DNA of 64,000 nt from Euglena gracilis (Eukaryota; Euglenida; Euglenophyceae; Euglenales), in assembly GCA_039621445.1 (NCBI GenBank), contig CP154956.1:87488482-87552481 (forward strand). The letters run 5' to 3'. Below the pieces are notes generated by a model. That model was given only the letters and a program-made list of their open reading frames with translations. It searched no databases and was not told where the DNA came from. The position numbers and the translations under genes were made by a program. Shown in pieces: positions 59,863 to 64,000 of the stretch (the first letter of the stretch is position 1; every line of letters begins with the position of its first letter).

Positions 59863-60254
59863 ACACAGAATGGTCAAACATTATTTTATTTTTGCCCATT
59901 CTTATTATTCTCGTTATTATTCATTATGTGCACCTCCCGCCCTTGTACAACGACCGGGCTTGTCCAACGATCCCCCCCGGTCAGATGCGATCTTTTTGTA
60001 TGCGATGTTGGTTCATTAATTGTGGAATGAATTGTATGATTTGAATTAGCTTTTTTCTTTTGTTTTTTTTTTTAGCTTTTCTTTTGTTCTGGAGAAGCTT
60101 TGTTTTCATTTGGTGGGATGAATATCATAAATTGGCTGGAAATGCCCAAAATGACATGAAGAAAAGGCCAATAACGCCCCCCCCCCCCCAAATGGTTTCA
60201 AATTACCTGGAATAATCAAAATTGATTGTAAGTGCGAGATTGCTACAAATGGCA
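59863..60254. other. No supported gene
   Basis: AT-rich; a fragment CGACCGGGCTTGTCCAACGA resembles the 51860-52190 blocks. Confidence 0.45.
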
Positions 60255-60375
60255 AAAAATTTGTTTAAATTTTGTCAAAAATGGCCAAAATGATCAAAAT
60301 TTGGCCAAAATTGGCTCAAAATGGCCAAGAGTGGCCAGAGTGGCCAAAAATGCCAAAAGTGGCCAAAAACATCCC
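60255..60375 (+). repeat. (AAAATGGCC)n degenerate run
   Basis: AAAATGGCCAAAATG, AATTTGGCCAAAATTGGC, AGAGTGGCCAGAGTGGCC and AAAGTGGCCAAAAAC units. Short relatives occur at 33420-33460, 36890-36970 and 47850-47900. Confidence 0.75.
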
Positions 60376-62947
60376 AAAGTGGGAAAACAGCTTTAATTGG
60401 ATTTCATGTTCTGTTTGAGATTCTTTTGTAATTTAATATGATTCTTCGATTTTGGATCTTTGTATTGGAAAACTCTTGCCTGAATTGCCTGAAAAATGGG
60501 CACCCGAGATTTTTCCATCCATTTTCATCGGACGTTCCAGGAATTTTACCGGCATTTTCATGGATTCGTTCTATAATTTTCTTGTCAGATTTTTCCGTCG
60601 ACAATTTTCCAGTTTTTTTTCCCGTCGGCAATTCCTCTCGTTCAGAATCTCTTCCTCCCAGTATGGGAAGTGGTCAGGGTTCCCAAGTGGTGACAAACCT
60701 GTCAAGTGACGGTCCCCCCGGGGGGGGGGACAACAAACAGCCACAGTGCACACAGGGGGGGGGAGCTATGCAGCCATTTCCATCAGGCTGGCTGCGCTGC
60801 CCCAGCCTGTCCTGTGTATGTGGCGGACCCAAACGTCGACCCCCCCCCCCTCTCGCACTCCAAGGGGTGAGTGCCGGCGCCTCGTCCAGGCTTCCATCCT
60901 GGGCATGTGGGCGATGGGCCGGGGCGCTTGAGGTCGGGATGGAACACATCTGGGTGGTTGTGTGTGTGTGAGGCGGTGCTTAGCACAAACACCCTGCTGC
61001 CAAAAACATAAAATACATTTCTGAGTGGGAGCTCCTCCCCCCTAATGACTAACTCTCCCCCCCGGGAAACTGTCACCTGTCAGGTCAGCGAGTCAGGTCA
61101 GCGAGAGAGGCAGGTGACAGGTCCCTATGGTGACAGATCAGCAAGTATGGAGGTAGGTGACAGTTTGGGGGGTTCCGGGTCAGCGGGAAAAAGGGGGAAT
61201 CTTTCCACCCCCCCACTGACCCAGAAGTTCAAAAAAATGTGCCCTTTTTCACATTTTTTTGTGGCCAAAATTCTAAAAATAAGGCCCACTCAAATTTTCA
61301 ACTTCAAAAAAATATATTTTCCTTGAGAAAACATTAAATTTTTCGATAATGTGTGTGTTGGGGTCCTTATGAAGACAGGTCAGTGAGTACGGGGAGAGTA
61401 CGGGGAGACAGTTTCCTGGGGAGGAAAGCTTCCATGGGGGTATACATTATTTGCCTGATTGGCATAAATTTGGACGCATCAAATACCCAAAACAAAAAAT
61501 GTTCATGCATGACGGTTTTCAGTGTGGTCCACTATGAACAATGCTTTTCAGCTGTGTACCCTGCATGACCAAGAAGTCATCAGCTGACCAGCTGGGGAGA
61601 ACCCGGCACGGCCAACCACTTCATAGGGCGGAAGGTCACACCTCACTCCCGTGTTTCCATCGAACTGTCCTGTGAAGTTGTTGCTACGAGCAGGCAACCC
61701 ATGGCTGGAAAAAATGGCACCCCCTCCCTCGCGGTTGAAAAAAGAAGCCTTCCCCGTTGCAAATTTCCGTGCGGTGGCACATCACCCCATCAACTTTCCT
61801 CCCCGGCAGGCACTGGACTTCCAATGCCATCTGCACAACCTTACACCTGCATTCCTCTCGTGTCCAATGACCTATCATAGAGCACAAAAGGAGTTGAATT
61901 TGGTCATTCTTGATGATACGTTTGGAGGTTGGTGATGGCAAGAGGTTGACCCCTCCATGTGAGCTAAAAGACAACTGGAAGTTGTACGTTGCAATTTTTG
62001 GACCATTTTGCATTAACAGTTGTTCCAAAATGAAATATAAGGGCAACATAAGGAAATGGCAAATAATTGTCCAAACATGCAACCGTGTGGCAAATTATGT
62101 TGCACGGTGAATTTTTTTTCCAGAGGAGTTCAAAGTCCTCTCCAGCAGTACAACCCTGGGGAGCTCTTAAAGGGATTTATGTACAATTGCATTTTTTTGA
62201 ATTTGAAATTTGAATTTGAATTTATTTTGCATTGGATACGTTGAGGTGCCTTGTTGCATCCCTCCCCCTTGAAGACCAGGCCGACCTCTTTGGGGGGTGC
62301 CAGGTTCCTGCAGGTTCTTGGCACAAGCAATTTAAGTGAAGAATGACGGCCAGTTTTTTGAGGTGAAAAAAGGCATTTTTTCACCCCCACCCCCACATGT
62401 TGCACAAACTCGGGTGAGGGTGGGAGGGGGTTGGTTGGGGAGACGGTGTGGAATTGAGACAATTCCACAGCCAGAGTAGAGTTTAAGACGGGATAGGTTA
62501 CGTTGTGGGATTTGGAGGTGGTAGGTTAGGGTTAAGGGTACCGGGTTCTTGCCATGTCTCGGCCTCCTACCCCCCTCCCCCCCCGGGCGCTTGGCCCCCC
62601 TACTCCTGACATGCAAACTTAGCCCCCTGAAGGTGGCATTCAGCCTTTTGCACATGGTTGCCAAATTCTTAACATGCAAACTTTGCCCCCATATGGTTGG
62701 CCCCCTGGTCTGACCTTGTGGCTCTTACCTTACATTACTCCTGGCCAAGCCCCCCAGTGGGGGGCAACCTCCCCCCCCCCAGGGGAATGTACCCCCCACC
62801 TCCCACTGGATAACTGTGGAGGGGCTCCAAGCGATTTTTTGTTGAATTTTGCAGTAGGGTCGACGTGTTCCTTTTGGTTCTCAGGGACGCACAGTTCAGT
62901 GCCCGGGGACTGCATTCCCTTGCCCCCTTCGTCGCTCCCCTTCACAG
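60376..62947. other. No firmly supported gene
   Basis: A G/C-ending patch at 60850-60931 (GECRRLVQASILGMWAMGRG before a stop) may be a small terminal exon. AGGTCAGCGAGTCAGGTCAG-type direct repeats lie at 61080-61150, and a smooth plus frame at 61651-61935 has no splice support. Confidence 0.35.
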
Positions 62948-63058
62948 GCTGCTCTGCTGCTGTTCATTCCGTTGGAGTGATTGGGCCTTTCCTTCTCAAG
63001 AAGCTGGTCCGCTGGCTTGATCTGATGTCGCTCAAAATTTGCCCGGTTGGATTTCCAG
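62948..63058 (+). CDS. Probable internal exon, unidentified protein
   Basis: Bounded by CCCCTTCACAG and ATTTCCAG|GTGAGC. Only one frame is open across it: CSAAVHSVGVIGPFLLKKLV then RWLDLMSLKICPVGFP. It is 111 nt, with two bases of a split codon at the start and one at the end, so it is a symmetrical exon. The clean borders and single open frame make it one of the better exon calls. Family unknown. Confidence 0.5.
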
Positions 63059-63460
63059 GTGAGCTAAAAATCTTCCTAAGCCAGCCCCCTTCCAGAGAGG
63101 TTCACAGGAATGGTGTTGGGTCTTATCAGAAAATGCCAGCTGGAAACGATGCTTAGCAAGTCTTTGTTGCCGTCTTGCCCCCCCTTTTTTGCAGTGCATT
63201 TTCAACAATGCAGGGGCACAGAAACATTTTGGTCCTAATTGATAAATGCAAATATAATATAATAAAATATAATTAATAAAATTGATACATGCACACAAAT
63301 GCAAATGTCCTCAAAAATCCTGAGGGGGTTTTTTGAATGCTCTGGTGGTATTCACCAAGAAGGGTCCAATCAGGTGCTGGACTGGACCAGCTGGTTCTCG
63401 GGAAACCACCTGAACTCTGGGAAATTATGAGGGTCCCTGCATATCCTGAAACATCACTAC
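63059..63460. other. Intron-like sequence, no gene
   Basis: Includes an AT-only patch (63245-63290). Confidence 0.5.
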
Positions 63461-63610
63461 GGAAAAATCACTATGGAAAACTACGTATAACTACGGATAA
63501 GCCTGAAACCCCCAAATACGAATAAGTGCGGACACCTACGGATGACTATGGATAAGCCTGACTACCAAGCATGGATAACTACGGATAATCGCGGATAGCA
63601 ACGGATATGA
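63461..63610 (+). repeat. ACTACGGATAA motif array
   Basis: At least eight variants of ACTACGGATAA (ACTACGTATAACTACGGATA, GACTATGGATAAGCCTGACT). The reverse-complement array is at 63775-63842. Confidence 0.8.
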
Positions 63611-63774
63611 GGTCTGACATGACTTTTGACTTTCTGGAATGACGAGGACTTCTGACTAAGGGGGAGGGTCAGTGCATATTAGCATGTTTTGGATGCGCGC
63701 CATATCCTTTTTGATCGTGTTATTTGGACGTTTCAGAGGTTTTATTACACTCACACTTGGAGGGTCAAATTCCT

Positions 63775-63842
63775 TTCCGTAGTTATTTGTCGTTATCCGT
63801 TGTCCATTGTTATCCGTATTTATCTGAATTTATCCGTAGTCT
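63775..63842 (-). repeat. TTATCCGTAGT motif array (inverted partner)
   Basis: GTAGTTATTTGTCGTTATCC, GTTGTCCATTGTTATCCG and TATCTGAATTTATCCGTAG are complementary to the 63461-63610 motifs. Confidence 0.8.
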
Positions 63843-63875
63843 GGGGTTAGCTGTTGTTGCAAAAACGCCTATATT

Positions 63876-63902
63876 GACTAACCCTAACCCTAACCCCAAC
63901 CA
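63876..63902 (+). repeat. Short telomere-like run
   Basis: CTAACCCTAACCCTAACCCC, about four CCCTAA units. Confidence 0.85.
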
Positions 63903-64000
63903 TCCAAAAGATTGAAAGACAAGTACCTATCCATTTTTTGTGGTGTTCGATTTTGGCAGAATTTTTGTTCTTTGCGGGTTTTTTTGCATCTTTTTTTGCG

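Overview
This window looks like nuclear DNA of a repeat-rich eukaryote, probably a flagellated protist. I infer this from TTAGGG/CCCTAA telomere-type repeats (intact and degenerate), scattered short GC3-rich exon-like islands with GT..AG-type borders, a Rab23-like GTPase fragment (a family usually found in ciliated lineages), a decayed eEF1A copy that still carries an intron, and a 7 kb non-LTR retrotransposon. No bacterial-style operons, rRNA genes or CRISPR arrays are visible. I cannot name the species. Long G and C homopolymers are everywhere, so single-base indels (real or from assembly) must be expected.

Layout. 0-16.4 kb is a mosaic of short repeat modules. Palindromic cores (GGTCGGGCCGACC, GTCGGCCGAC, ACGCCGGTTCTGTCC, GTGAACTTCACCG and others) sit on a shared scaffold that ends in TTAAGCCCCCCC. 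Three composite units (about 1.0-2.7, 8.6-11.6 and 13.5-14.7 kb) have inverted ends; two enclose degenerate telomere-like arrays, and the third is interrupted by an 812 bp foldback element. A large inverted repeat (4.8-5.5 / 7.6-8.5 kb) and a perfect 59 bp hairpin (9.47-9.59 kb) lie here. Two exons of a Rab23-like GTPase survive on the minus strand (12.5 and 13.2 kb).

16.4-24.3 kb is the centrepiece: a GC-rich non-LTR retrotransposon with a Q/P-rich ORF1, an ATGA stop/start overlap into ORF2, and an ORF2 polyprotein holding four 2A-like ribosome-skipping motifs (two canonical, two degenerate), Cys-rich zinc-finger-like clusters, a methyltransferase-like domain with an NPPF motif, a reverse transcriptase and a C-terminal restriction-like endonuclease. 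If the two canonical 2A sites work, ORF2 gives a leader of about 320 aa, a zinc-finger/methyltransferase protein of about 445 aa and an RT-endonuclease of about 1,005 aa. Two apparent single-base frameshifts interrupt ORF2.

24.3-36 kb holds a tRNA-Pro-like relic, a 1.6 kb TA-flanked inverted-repeat element that has captured an intron-containing eEF1A fragment, tRNA-like (SINE-like) sequence, several long hairpins and two copies of a dispersed repeat of about 550 bp. 36-64 kb is lower in repeats and looks intronic or intergenic, with isolated coding-like exons near 39.4, 40.8, 43.3, 44.9, 45.6, 47.2, 53.5, 56.3 and 63.0 kb that I cannot name or chain into genes, plus microsatellites, an inverted array of ACTACGGATAA motifs and a short telomere-like run near the right edge.
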